From a bacterium (lineage in GTDB: Bacteria; Ratteibacteria; UBA8468; B48-G9; JAFGKM01), in assembly GCA_029548585.1 (NCBI GenBank), contig JAKPNC010000093.1, positions 1-19,552 of the forward strand: a stretch of DNA of 19,552 nt, given 5' to 3'. The notes under the pieces were generated by a model. That model was not told the DNA's origin. It worked only from the letters and a program-made list of their open reading frames with translations, and ran no database searches. This document shows, one piece after another, positions 8,253 to 15,011 of the stretch. Both the position numbers and the translations under genes were made by a program. Each line of letters opens with the position of its first letter. Positions within the stretch are counted from its first letter, which is position 1.

Positions 8253-8778
8253 CAGATTTCTGGCCGCAATTTTTGTTTCCAGGTGGCAGTGGTGGGCGGG
8301 CGGCATCTCCCTGGGGCTTACCGTGCCTGCCATGTATTATTTTTTCAACACTCCTCTCGGCATATCAACCGGGTATGGCAATCTCGTTAGAATTTTATGC
8401 CCCAGGGTAAAATCCTCATGGCTCAATTCCGATACCTTCAGGGACGTGTGGAACTGGCGCCTCTTCTTCATGGCAGGTGTACTTGCGGGTGGATTTCTTT
8501 CTTCTTTCATGTCCGGCAGGACGGGTGTGCTGGTATCCATGGAATCCTTTACCGGTTTCATCCGCATGCCTTTCCCGGTGGCCTGCCTTCACATGTTCTC
8601 AGGTGGGCTGCTCCTTGGCCTGGGTTCCAGGATTTCAGGAGGATGCACTTCCGGGCACAGCATACACGGCATTTCCAATCTTCATCCTTCCAGCATGTTC
8701 ATAACGGCGGTTTTCGTACTCTTCGGGGTTATATCCTCTGCCTTTCTCCGCCTCTTTTACGGGGGACCTCTTCCATGA
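8245..8778 (+). CDS. YeeE/YedE family sulfur transport protein, first half
   Basis: This is a membrane protein of 177 residues from the ATG at 8245. An in-frame ATG at 8236 would add three residues, but its AGG lies with no spacing, so 8245 is preferred. Four hydrophobic spans are visible (about 16-34, 72-90, 112-130, 150-169). The family signature GSRISGGCTSGHSIHG (about 127-142) includes Cys134, the kind of conserved Cys that relays thiosulfate through TsuA/YeeE channels. The protein is half the length of fused YeeE/YedE proteins, and the following gene supplies the other half. It overlaps the end of the persulfide dioxygenase-like gene by 8 bp and the next gene by ATGA. It probably works in the inner membrane importing thiosulfate or a related sulfur species for the adjacent enzyme; the direction of flow is inference. 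Confidence 0.85.
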   Translation: MHDRFLAAIFVSRWQWWAGGISLGLTVPAMYYFFNTPLGISTGYGNLVRILCPRVKSSWLNSDTFRDVWNWRLFFMAGVLAGGFLSSFMSGRTGVLVSMESFTGFIRMPFPVACLHMFSGGLLLGLGSRISGGCTSGHSIHGISNLHPSSMFITAVFVLFGVISSAFLRLFYGGPLP

Positions 8779-9191
8779 GACATCGCAACCTTTTTTTATT
8801 TGTTGCCGGGATATTTTTCGGTTTCGTTCTCAGCCGTTCCGGGGCTTCGGATTTCAGGCTCATACACGCTTTTTTTACAGGTAGGGATTTTACTGTCGCA
8901 GGTATCATGGCCATAGCGATAGCCACGGCTTGCCTGGGTATGAGGCTCCTTAAAATCAAAAACATCTCTTTATCGGGAGAGCCTCTCAGGATAGATAAGA
9001 AGGGGCTTCACCGCTTCAGCCTGGCGGGAGCTGCTCTCTTTGGGCTGGGGTGGGGCATGACAGGTTCCTGTCCCGGCACGATTCTCGTACAGGTGGGAGA
9101 GGGCAAGGTTCTCGCGTTATTTACCCTTTCCGGCCTTGCTTTCGGCACCTGGCTCTATTCTTTTCTGCTCGATGTGAAGAAAAAGAAGTAG
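8775..9191 (+). CDS. YeeE/YedE-type membrane protein, second half (DUF6691-like)
   Basis: This 138-residue membrane protein starts at the ATG overlapping the stop of the previous gene (ATGA, 8775-8778). The frame is open further upstream, but only inside the neighbouring gene. Hydrophobic spans lie at about 5-20, 40-58, 82-97 and 112-132. The motif GLGWGMTGSCPGT (about 90-102) carries Cys99 and matches the second-half signature of split YeeE/YedE transporters. It ends in a basic tail, KKKK. With the preceding gene it should assemble into one pore with two conserved Cys residues, one per half. Its stop is only four bases from the stop of the convergent nitroreductase gene, so there is no room for a separate intergenic terminator. 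Confidence 0.83.
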   Translation: MRHRNLFLFVAGIFFGFVLSRSGASDFRLIHAFFTGRDFTVAGIMAIAIATACLGMRLLKIKNISLSGEPLRIDKKGLHRFSLAGAALFGLGWGMTGSCPGTILVQVGEGKVLALFTLSGLAFGTWLYSFLLDVKKKK

Positions 9192-9195
9192 CCAT

Positions 9196-9705
9196 TCATG
9201 AAAACCTTTCCCTGCATACGATTTCTTCCCTGCTTTTCCTTACCTTCTGGCGGGGGGTGTCTGCCGGGTATCCCAGGGCCATAAGCTCGATGATTCTGCT
9301 TGTCCCCGGTATGTGCAGAATTTCCCGTATGGCTTCCTGTGGGAACGCTCCTATCCAGCATGTCCCGAGGCCTTCTTCCACTGCCGCAAGAGAGATGTGG
9401 TCCATGGCTATTGCGACGTCCACCGGATCTCCCTGTATCCCGCAGGACATGGTCCTGTCGGGCGTAGTCCCGACACCTGCTATTATCACGGGCGCCCCGG
9501 CAAGGAAATCCTGTTTGGCAGCCCGGGCTATCTTTTCCCTGGTCTCCCCTGAGGTTACCACCACGAATTTTCTTGCCTGCCTGTTGCTTCCCGAAGGGGC
9601 AAGCCTTGCGGCTTCCAGTATGCGTTCAAGGGCTTCCTCACTGACAGGTTTCTCCAGGTATGCCCTGACGCTTCTCCTGTTCCTTATAACCTCGTATATG
9701 TTCAT
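9196..9705 (-). CDS. Nitroreductase family protein (small FMN-dependent oxidoreductase)
   Basis: This 169-residue protein has the N-terminal FMN-binding signature NRRSVRAY (about 8-15). It also has the ARLAPSGSNRQ motif (about 33-43) and the C-terminal LAAVEEGLGTCWIGAF segment (about 106-121), all typical of the nitroreductase fold. Such proteins are dimers with FMN at the interface and reduce nitro compounds, quinones or flavins with NAD(P)H. At about 170 residues this is one of the short forms common in anaerobes, and its physiological substrate is unknown. The start is well supported by GGGGAGG six bases upstream. It is a single-gene unit convergent with the sulfur operon, with its own promoter at 9768-9796. 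Confidence 0.92.
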   Translation of the reverse strand: MNIYEVIRNRRSVRAYLEKPVSEEALERILEAARLAPSGSNRQARKFVVVTSGETREKIARAAKQDFLAGAPVIIAGVGTTPDRTMSCGIQGDPVDVAIAMDHISLAAVEEGLGTCWIGAFPQEAIREILHIPGTSRIIELMALGYPADTPRQKVRKSREEIVCRERFS

Positions 9706-9767
9706 TCTTCCTCCCCATATCCATGTTTGAAGGTTAAATCCCCGTTTTTCATATCCGGCACATTATT

Positions 9768-9796
9768 ATTATGATGCCGGAAGGATCCACGGTCAA
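9768..9796 (-). promoter_or_regulatory. Candidate nitroreductase promoter with operator-like inverted repeat
   Basis: On the minus strand TTGACC (9791-9796, five of six to consensus) and CATAAT (9768-9773, five of six) are 17 bp apart, the best promoter in the window. Transcription would begin near 9761, about 55 nt before the start codon. The six-base inverted repeat CCGGCA (9755-9760) / TGCCGG (9775-9780) brackets the -10 box and start point, as a repressor site would. Confidence 0.6.
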
Positions 9797-9991
9797 GGCT
9801 GGAAAATAATCATGGACATACGCCTTGACAATACGGAGGTAAAGTGGGATCATGATAATTATTACGGGAGAACAGGAAAGAGATTAAAATTTTACGTGAG
9901 GAGGCCAGTATCAGGGAGTTTCTTCTCCCATGCGATAAAGGATGCGAGAGGCGGCGGCCCGCCAAAGCATCAGTTATTGAAGGAGGATGTC
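9797..9991 (+). promoter_or_regulatory. Leader region of the CoA-binding/J-domain pair, with candidate promoter
   Basis: This 195-bp stretch precedes the CoA-binding gene. TTGACA at 9825-9830 and GATCAT at 9848-9853 (four of six) are 17 bp apart and could start a transcript near 9860 with about a 130-nt leader. The frame of the CoA-binding protein is open back to 9812, but the encoded residues are not family-like and have no ribosome site, so I read this as non-coding. No riboswitch fold is evident. Confidence 0.35.
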
Positions 9992-10390
9992 ATGAAAAGC
10001 CTTGTGGAAGAGTTTCTTGGAAAGAAAAGGTTTGCGGTTGTGGGATCTTTCAGGAACGAGACAAAGTACGCATACAGGATTCTCAGGGACCTTGCGTCGA
10101 AAGGATACGAGGTTTATCCTGTAAATCCCAATACAGATAAGGTTGACGGGATGGTTTGTTACAAAAGCATACTCGACATCCCTTTTGAGGTTGACGTGGC
10201 GGATATCGTCACCCCTCCGCACGTTACCATTGAGATTCTCAGGGAATGCCTTCAGAAGGGTATCGGCATGGTATGGCTGCAGCCTGGCGCCGAAAGTGAA
10301 GAGGCGATAAGATTCTGCAGGGAAAAGAATATAAAGTGCCTGCATTCTATCTGCGTAATGACAGAATCCATTGGAAAGGGGCAGACATAA
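9992..10390 (+). CDS. CoA-binding domain protein (YccU-like)
   Basis: The start is the ATG at 9992, preceded by AGGAGG at 9981-9986 with five-base spacing, giving 132 residues, the usual size of stand-alone CoA-binding proteins. The Rossmann-type fold begins at residue 12 with RFAVVGSFRNETKYAY, where the glycine-poor loop and the Lys/Tyr are typical. It continues with VYPVNP (about 41-46), DIVTPP (about 71-76), VWLQPGAES (about 94-102) and CVMTE near the end. This is the fold of the succinyl-CoA synthetase alpha N-terminal domain without the catalytic half. Members bind CoA, but their cellular role is not settled. It is followed by the J-domain gene one base after its stop. Confidence 0.88.
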   Translation: MKSLVEEFLGKKRFAVVGSFRNETKYAYRILRDLASKGYEVYPVNPNTDKVDGMVCYKSILDIPFEVDVADIVTPPHVTIEILRECLQKGIGMVWLQPGAESEEAIRFCREKNIKCLHSICVMTESIGKGQT

Positions 10391-10391
10391 A

Positions 10392-10721
10392 ATGGATTTC
10401 AAAGAGATTGAAGGAGCAAGGAAGATCCTAGGACTCGGTGAGACCGCCACCATGAGGGAAATAAGGGAATCTTACAGGAATCTTGTTCTCGAGAGTCATC
10501 CCGACAGGGCAGGGGAGGGGAAATCGGCCGCCAGCGAGAGGTTCAGGGAAATAACCGCGGCATACGAGGTTCTCGTATCCTACGATTCCAGCTACCGCTA
10601 CTCTTTCAGAAAGGATGACCTGCAGGATGGACCGGAAGCCGGGATGGACGAGGATTTCCTTAAAAATTATTTTGACGGCTGGATTACCGATCCTGGCAAT
10701 GAAGGCAAGCAATCTCCCTGA
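10392..10721 (+). CDS. Small J-domain (DnaJ-like) protein
   Basis: This 109-residue protein starts at the ATG at 10392, one base after the CoA-binding stop. AGGGG about 11 bases upstream is a weak ribosome site, so translation may depend on coupling. A J domain fills residues about 8-62: helix II ATMREIRESYRNLVLE, the HPD triad at 36-38 that stimulates Hsp70 ATPase, and helix III ASERFREITAAYEVL. The remaining 45 residues are acidic and lack the Gly/Phe-rich, zinc-finger and client-binding domains of full DnaJ. It is therefore a class III (type C) co-chaperone whose tail probably sets client specificity. The client is unknown; the CoA-binding neighbour is one possibility. Confidence 0.87.
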   Translation: MDFKEIEGARKILGLGETATMREIRESYRNLVLESHPDRAGEGKSAASERFREITAAYEVLVSYDSSYRYSFRKDDLQDGPEAGMDEDFLKNYFDGWITDPGNEGKQSP

Positions 10722-10748
10722 ATCCTGATTCTCGTATTCATGTTTCTG

Positions 10749-10766
10749 CCATGAAATATTTCACGG
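10749..10766. repeat. 18-bp near-perfect palindrome between convergent genes
   Basis: CCATGAAAT is followed directly by ATTTCACGG, which is its reverse complement except at one position. It lies in the 90-bp gap between the convergent J-domain and phosphotriesterase-family genes. It could form a weak hairpin on either strand and serve both transcripts as a terminator, though there is no clean T-run. It could instead be a protein-binding site. Confidence 0.35.
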
Positions 10767-10811
10767 TATCATCTTTCAGGAAACAGGTTTAAAAGGCAGT
10801 GTGCCAAAATT

Positions 10812-11771
10812 TCATCCCGGGGAGAGGGCTTTTGCCGGGTTATCAACTGTAAATTTCCTTATCGTCCCGCGGGTTATTCCGGCAGATTCCATTTTTCCCG
10901 TGAAATCTTTAAGTATGTAGTCAAGCCCGGTTTTGCCTCCGTAGCTCTTCAGCCTTTCCCTGTTTGTGTCCAGGCCGAGAAGTATCCTGTCGGCGAATCC
11001 TGCTTCTGACATTTCGGATATGATCTCCGCCTCCCTTTCGTCACTATGGTACCTGGGCCGGGCTATCGTGTCGTATTCAATGTAGAAACCCATTTCTGCC
11101 GCCTTAATGTGCAGTTTCATATCCTGGACCGCTTTGTCGAGGTGGCAGAATATCATCTTTTCCGGATCCGTTCTTCTTGCGAAATATCCAGGAACAGAAG
11201 AAAAATCAATCCCCTTTTCCACGTGGCACATGATGGGCGTTCCCGTTTTCGCCGAGGCCTCGAGCGCCGCCTCGAACAGGATCTCGTACCTGCCGGAAAC
11301 CCCTTCCTTGTCGAGGGCAGTTTTGATCACCCCGGCCTTAACGGCTTGCCTGTTTCCGGGCCCCCCGGTCTCTTCCAGGTCCATGCCTTCGCTTATCTCC
11401 CCGGCAAAAAATTCCGCCAGCCGGGAAGGATCCGCGGTATGGATAAAATGGTTGGCAGGGTAATAGCATAGCTTGTGGAACCCGGTGGAAGCCACCACCT
11501 GCACACCGCTTTTGACGGAAGCCTCAAGGAGTTTGTCCGCCATCCTGCCGCATCCCCCGGGCTGTGCGTCTACTACGCTTCTGCCTCCGGCTGCCGCGTA
11601 TCTCTCCAGTTCCTTCACCGTGCTTGAAAGGTTTTCCATCCGCAGGGAAGGGTTTAACTTAAAGCTTTCCCTGCTTGATATGAAGAGATGCTCGTGGCAC
11701 TGGCAGTATCCCAGGCGGGTATTCTCGATCAGTCCCGTTACAAGCTGGATCATCCCCTTCTTCTTTATCAT
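10812..11771 (-). CDS. Phosphotriesterase-family metal hydrolase, probable sugar-lactonase
   Basis: This 319-residue amidohydrolase-superfamily protein keeps the full set of binuclear metal ligands of the PTE family: HEH (His26, His28), a likely carboxylated Lys150 (VIKTALD), His183 (MCHVEKG), His210 (FCHLDKA) and Asp268 (LGLDTNR). Family members in carbohydrate operons hydrolyse sugar lactones or phosphorylated gamma-lactones rather than phosphotriesters. That fits the kinase and dehydrogenases encoded just upstream. The start could instead be the Met at residue 7 (11753), since neither ATG has a strong ribosome site. It is the last gene of the six-gene sugar set, 44 bp after the kinase. Lactonase activity is inferred from family and context. 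Confidence 0.85.
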   Translation of the reverse strand: MIKKKGMIQLVTGLIENTRLGYCQCHEHLFISSRESFKLNPSLRMENLSSTVKELERYAAAGGRSVVDAQPGGCGRMADKLLEASVKSGVQVVASTGFHKLCYYPANHFIHTADPSRLAEFFAGEISEGMDLEETGGPGNRQAVKAGVIKTALDKEGVSGRYEILFEAALEASAKTGTPIMCHVEKGIDFSSVPGYFARRTDPEKMIFCHLDKAVQDMKLHIKAAEMGFYIEYDTIARPRYHSDEREAEIISEMSEAGFADRILLGLDTNRERLKSYGGKTGLDYILKDFTGKMESAGITRGTIRKFTVDNPAKALSPG

Positions 11772-11815
11772 AGGCCTGGACCGGTTGCAATCTGGACCTT
11801 GCTTTTAACATGTTT

Positions 11816-13312
11816 TTACAGGCCTGGCGGGAAGCCTTCGAGCAGTTTCAGGCACTTCCTGTAAAGGTCCGCATATTTCGAATATGAAGCGGTATTTGAA
11901 TAATCGGGATGGAAAACCTTGCCCCTGGCGGCAAGGCTGCCGGCTGTTTCTGCCATGTCCCGGTAAATCCCTGCGGCATAACCGGCCACAATGGCGCTTC
12001 CGAGTGTTGCCGTTTCAGAGTTTACCATGGTTGTGCACGGGATCCCGAGAACGTCCGACTTGATACTGTTGAAAAGACCGCTTCTTGCCCCGCCTCCAAG
12101 GATTGACAGGCTTTTGAAATCTCTTATCCCTGTCAGGTCCCGCAGTATATCCAGGTAGATCCTGTACTCGTAAGCGATGCTCTCCCTTATCGACCTGAAA
12201 AGGTGTCCCCTCGTGTGTCCGAAGTTGAGTCCAAGCCAGCTTCCCCTCATGCCCGGCATGCTGGGACAGACCCTGCCCGAGAAGTGGGGAATGAATATGA
12301 GACCGCCGCTTCCCGGAGGGATCTTTTCAGCTTCCCCGTCAAGCACGTCGTAGCTTGCCGATTTATCGGCCAGGTTGTCCCTGAACCATTTCAGGCAAAG
12401 TCCACCCCCGTTAATGTAGGCCAGGGGTATCCACAGCCCGTCTATGACAGCCCTCGGAAAAATAAGGGTCATGTTTTTCATGTCCGGCTCGTACCTGTCA
12501 ACGCAGCAGGAGAATACCGAGGCTGTGCCGGCTACGTCGAATGCCATTCCCGGGGCAGTTATGCCCGCGCCGAGAGATGTCGCTGCCTGGTCCCCGCAGC
12601 CTGCCGCGACGGGGATCCCGGGGATGAGCCTGCATGCTTCGGCGGCCTCCCGGGAGAGCTTTCCTGCGATCTTCCACGGCTCCACGACTTCGGGCATCTT
12701 CTGCCTGTCAACACCGAATTCCCTGAGCAGTTCATCCGACCACTCTTTTTTTTCCACGCTGCAGAATCCCGAAAAGTGTATGTGGGTATAATCAATCCAT
12801 GCTTTGCCGGATTTAAGGCCGGCCATCCTTCCCGCAACATAGGTTGAGGGCATGATGAATTTTTCCACGCCTGCATAAGTGGACGGTCTCTCGTTTTTCC
12901 ACCAGAGGATCTTTGGCCCGTGGGCATAGGTTACGGGACAGCCCGTCGTCCTGGCTATCTCGTCCCCGGCCCTCTCTTTCATCATGAGGATATACTTCTC
13001 GCACCTGGTGTCCAGCCAGGAATCGTAAGGGGTTATCGCTTTCCATTCCTGGTCTATGCCGAGTATTCCGGCCATCTGCCCGTCTATGCCTATTGACGCA
13101 ACGCTTGAAGGATCGGCGCCCGATTTTTCCATTACCGTGCGCACGGTCGTGATCACGGACGAATATATCTCGCCGGGGTCCTGTTCCACCCCGCCCCCGC
13201 TGTCGGTTATCAGGCGGGAAGGTTCGAACGCCTCTGCCAGGATCCGTCCATCTTCGTGGAAAAGGGCCGCCTTCGTTCCCTGTGTCCCAATGTCAACCCC
13301 TATGATGTTCAT
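11816..13312 (-). CDS. FGGY-family carbohydrate kinase (xylulokinase-like)
   Basis: From the ATG at 13312 the protein has 498 residues, the normal length for xylulokinase-type FGGY kinases. It then begins MNIIGVDIGTQGTKAA, the usual phosphate-1 motif. An in-frame ATG at 13330 would add six residues, but its ribosome site is worse. The sugar-contact loop is IGIDGQMAG (about 74-82), where xylulokinases have GQMHG. The catalytic base is likely Asp241 in AGCGDQAATSLG. The ATP-binding motif LGGGARSGLFNSIKSD lies near residue 400. The enzyme should phosphorylate a ketose or polyol in the cytoplasm, and the changed residue after GQM argues against assuming D-xylulose. It follows the Gfo/Idh gene within a few bases. 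Confidence 0.88.
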   Translation of the reverse strand: MNIIGVDIGTQGTKAALFHEDGRILAEAFEPSRLITDSGGGVEQDPGEIYSSVITTVRTVMEKSGADPSSVASIGIDGQMAGILGIDQEWKAITPYDSWLDTRCEKYILMMKERAGDEIARTTGCPVTYAHGPKILWWKNERPSTYAGVEKFIMPSTYVAGRMAGLKSGKAWIDYTHIHFSGFCSVEKKEWSDELLREFGVDRQKMPEVVEPWKIAGKLSREAAEACRLIPGIPVAAGCGDQAATSLGAGITAPGMAFDVAGTASVFSCCVDRYEPDMKNMTLIFPRAVIDGLWIPLAYINGGGLCLKWFRDNLADKSASYDVLDGEAEKIPPGSGGLIFIPHFSGRVCPSMPGMRGSWLGLNFGHTRGHLFRSIRESIAYEYRIYLDILRDLTGIRDFKSLSILGGGARSGLFNSIKSDVLGIPCTTMVNSETATLGSAIVAGYAAGIYRDMAETAGSLAARGKVFHPDYSNTASYSKYADLYRKCLKLLEGFPPGL

Positions 13313-13334
13313 GAGATATTTTCCCGCCATCTTT

Positions 13335-14363
13335 CTACGTTAAGGATACGACCCTCTTTTCCCTTATAGAAAGGTTGCCCGCCCTTACTGCCCTGACGGC
13401 CATCTTCCCGTCGAACCCGGTGACAGCGGGCTTGCCTGATTCAAGTATGGTTTTTATGAAACAGGTGTCTTCAGACAGGTATGCTTCGCTGAAAAGGTTT
13501 CGCCAGCTCTGGACGAACGGGGTTTTTACCCCGTCCTTTAATGTCACGGTTTCAACAGAGAGGTGCTCCTTCTGCCCGACGAGTATAAGCCCGCTCGTTC
13601 CGAGGATCTCGGTCCTTGCATCGTATCCGTATCCAACGGATAACGCCCCGTCTATCAGTCCCTGCATGCCGTTTTTGAATGTTGCCGCCATTATCACGTT
13701 ATCGTAGAATCCGGGAAAACGGTCTTTCACCTGACGGCACCTGTAATTGGAACCCGTTGCGTATATTGTGTCGAATTCGCTTCCGGTGAACCACCTCAAC
13801 GTGTCTATATCGTGGCTGTTAACCTCGGCCAGCGGACCGTTGCTTTTATCGACATCGTACATCCATTCCCGCGGAGTGCTGGGTCCCCTGGTAAGGGATT
13901 TTACAAGAACTATATCCCCTATCTCCCCGCTTTCTGCAACGCTTTTTGCATGGAGGAAGCTTTTGTCAAACCTGCGCATGAAGCCTATCTGCAGAATGCC
14001 TCCGCCTTTCTCCGAGGCGGATATCATCTCCTGGCATTCCTCTTCGTTCAGGGCCATGGGTTTTTCGCATAAAACATGCTTGCCTGCGAGCGACGATGCG
14101 ACCGAGATCTCCCTGTGGAAGGCGGTGGGCGCGGCGACGACCGACGCATCGATATTCCCGTCTTCGACGGCCTTCCCGTAGTCCGTGTAATACTTCTCTA
14201 TTCCCAGTTCCTTGCAGGCCTTCCTGGCGGCCTCTTCGTCCGGATCCGACACCGCGTAAAGCCTTGCTCCGGGAATTCGTCCGGCGAAATTTGCAGCGTG
14301 TATCATCCCGGCTCTTCCTGCTCCGAAAATGCAGACATTCACAATTTCCTTATTCTTTTTCAT
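13335..14363 (-). CDS. Gfo/Idh/MocA family NAD(P)-dependent oxidoreductase
   Basis: This 342-residue protein has a Rossmann nucleotide loop at residues 12-19 (IFGAGRAG) with an acidic residue at the end of beta-2 (VSDPD, about 38-42), which suggests NAD preference. The family EKP motif puts the catalytic Lys at 101 (LCEKPMAL). NSHDIDTLRW (about 182-191) carries the likely catalytic His184 and its Asp partners, as in inositol and sugar dehydrogenases. Such enzymes oxidise a sugar, inositol or sugar phosphate hydroxyl to a ketone or lactone. A lactone product would feed the phosphotriesterase-family hydrolase two genes downstream, which is inference. An AGGA seven bases before the ATG supports the start. 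Confidence 0.9.
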   Translation of the reverse strand: MKKNKEIVNVCIFGAGRAGMIHAANFAGRIPGARLYAVSDPDEEAARKACKELGIEKYYTDYGKAVEDGNIDASVVAAPTAFHREISVASSLAGKHVLCEKPMALNEEECQEMISASEKGGGILQIGFMRRFDKSFLHAKSVAESGEIGDIVLVKSLTRGPSTPREWMYDVDKSNGPLAEVNSHDIDTLRWFTGSEFDTIYATGSNYRCRQVKDRFPGFYDNVIMAATFKNGMQGLIDGALSVGYGYDARTEILGTSGLILVGQKEHLSVETVTLKDGVKTPFVQSWRNLFSEAYLSEDTCFIKTILESGKPAVTGFDGKMAVRAVRAGNLSIREKRVVSLT

Positions 14364-14425
14364 TCCATTTCCTTTATCTTCTTTGTTTACCTAACCCTTC
14401 GGCTTATTTCGCCCAACCCGGCCAT

Positions 14426-15001
14426 TTACTCCATTACGATCCTGCCGCCTTTCATGAAGATCCTTTTCGGGAACCCTTCTTTCTCAATGTCGCCGTAATT
14501 GTGGCCCGCCTCGCCGGGGTAGACGCAGAAAGACGAGAGGATCTCCCGCCCGGTATTTATTGAACGGTGAGCCCACGTGGGCGGCACGTAAACCATCCTT
14601 CCCCTTTCCATTCGTTCGACCGCCCAGGCCCCGCCTGCCGTTTTCATTGCCATGTACCCTTCCCCTCCCAGGCACAGGTAAATCTCGGCGGTTTCCTTGA
14701 CGGAGTGGTAATGGCCCTTTGTCATGAATAATTCTTCTCCCACTCTTCCCGGCATGAGCCTGCTTATGCAGTACATAAGGTGCCCCCTTGCCTGGGGAAC
14801 GGGCCTTTCCAGCACCTCGTAGTGCAACGGGTCGTTCCCGGAGGTTATGAGTTCTTCGAGGGCTTTGCCGTCGGCATAATAGCCCCGCATGTCTGAGGCT
14901 TTCCTGGTTATTCTGTTGCTTGGTTCCGGCATGGTCCCGTTTTCCAGGTCTATTAATACTGAAAACGGGTCAATCACTCCTTCTTCTCTTATCTTTGACA
15001 T
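14426..15001 (-). CDS. Cupin-type phosphoglucose isomerase homologue
   Basis: This 191-residue single cupin matches the archaeal-type phosphoglucose isomerase family closely in size and motif. KGHYHSVKETAEIY gives His97, His99 and Glu106, and PPTWAHRSINTG gives His145. The spacing of these four metal ligands is the same as I recall for the Pyrococcus furiosus enzyme (His88, His90, Glu97, His136). Other family hallmarks are LGGEGYMAM, MVYVPP and YPGEAGHNYG. The reaction would be aldose-ketose isomerisation of a phosphosugar in the cytoplasm. In a catabolic operon with its own dehydrogenases and kinase it may act on a sugar phosphate other than glucose 6-phosphate. AAAGG six bases before the ATG supports the start. 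It lies 10 bp after the AroE-like gene. Confidence 0.88.
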   Translation of the reverse strand: MSKIREEGVIDPFSVLIDLENGTMPEPSNRITRKASDMRGYYADGKALEELITSGNDPLHYEVLERPVPQARGHLMYCISRLMPGRVGEELFMTKGHYHSVKETAEIYLCLGGEGYMAMKTAGGAWAVERMERGRMVYVPPTWAHRSINTGREILSSFCVYPGEAGHNYGDIEKEGFPKRIFMKGGRIVME

Positions 15002-15011
15002 GTTTTGCCTT

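Noticed and set aside
8397..8774. Upstream extension of the second YeeE-like gene
   Set aside because: The open frame continues back into the first YeeE-like gene, but the translation there is not membrane-like and the ATGA start at 8775 fits the family length.
8779..9195. Terminator search at the sulfur operon/nitroreductase convergence
   Set aside because: The two stop codons are four bases apart and no GC-rich hairpin with a T-run is visible on either strand nearby.
9812..9991. 60-residue N-terminal extension of the CoA-binding protein
   Set aside because: The family starts at residue 61, where AGGAGG precedes an ATG; the extension is polar, unlike any domain, and covers a candidate promoter.
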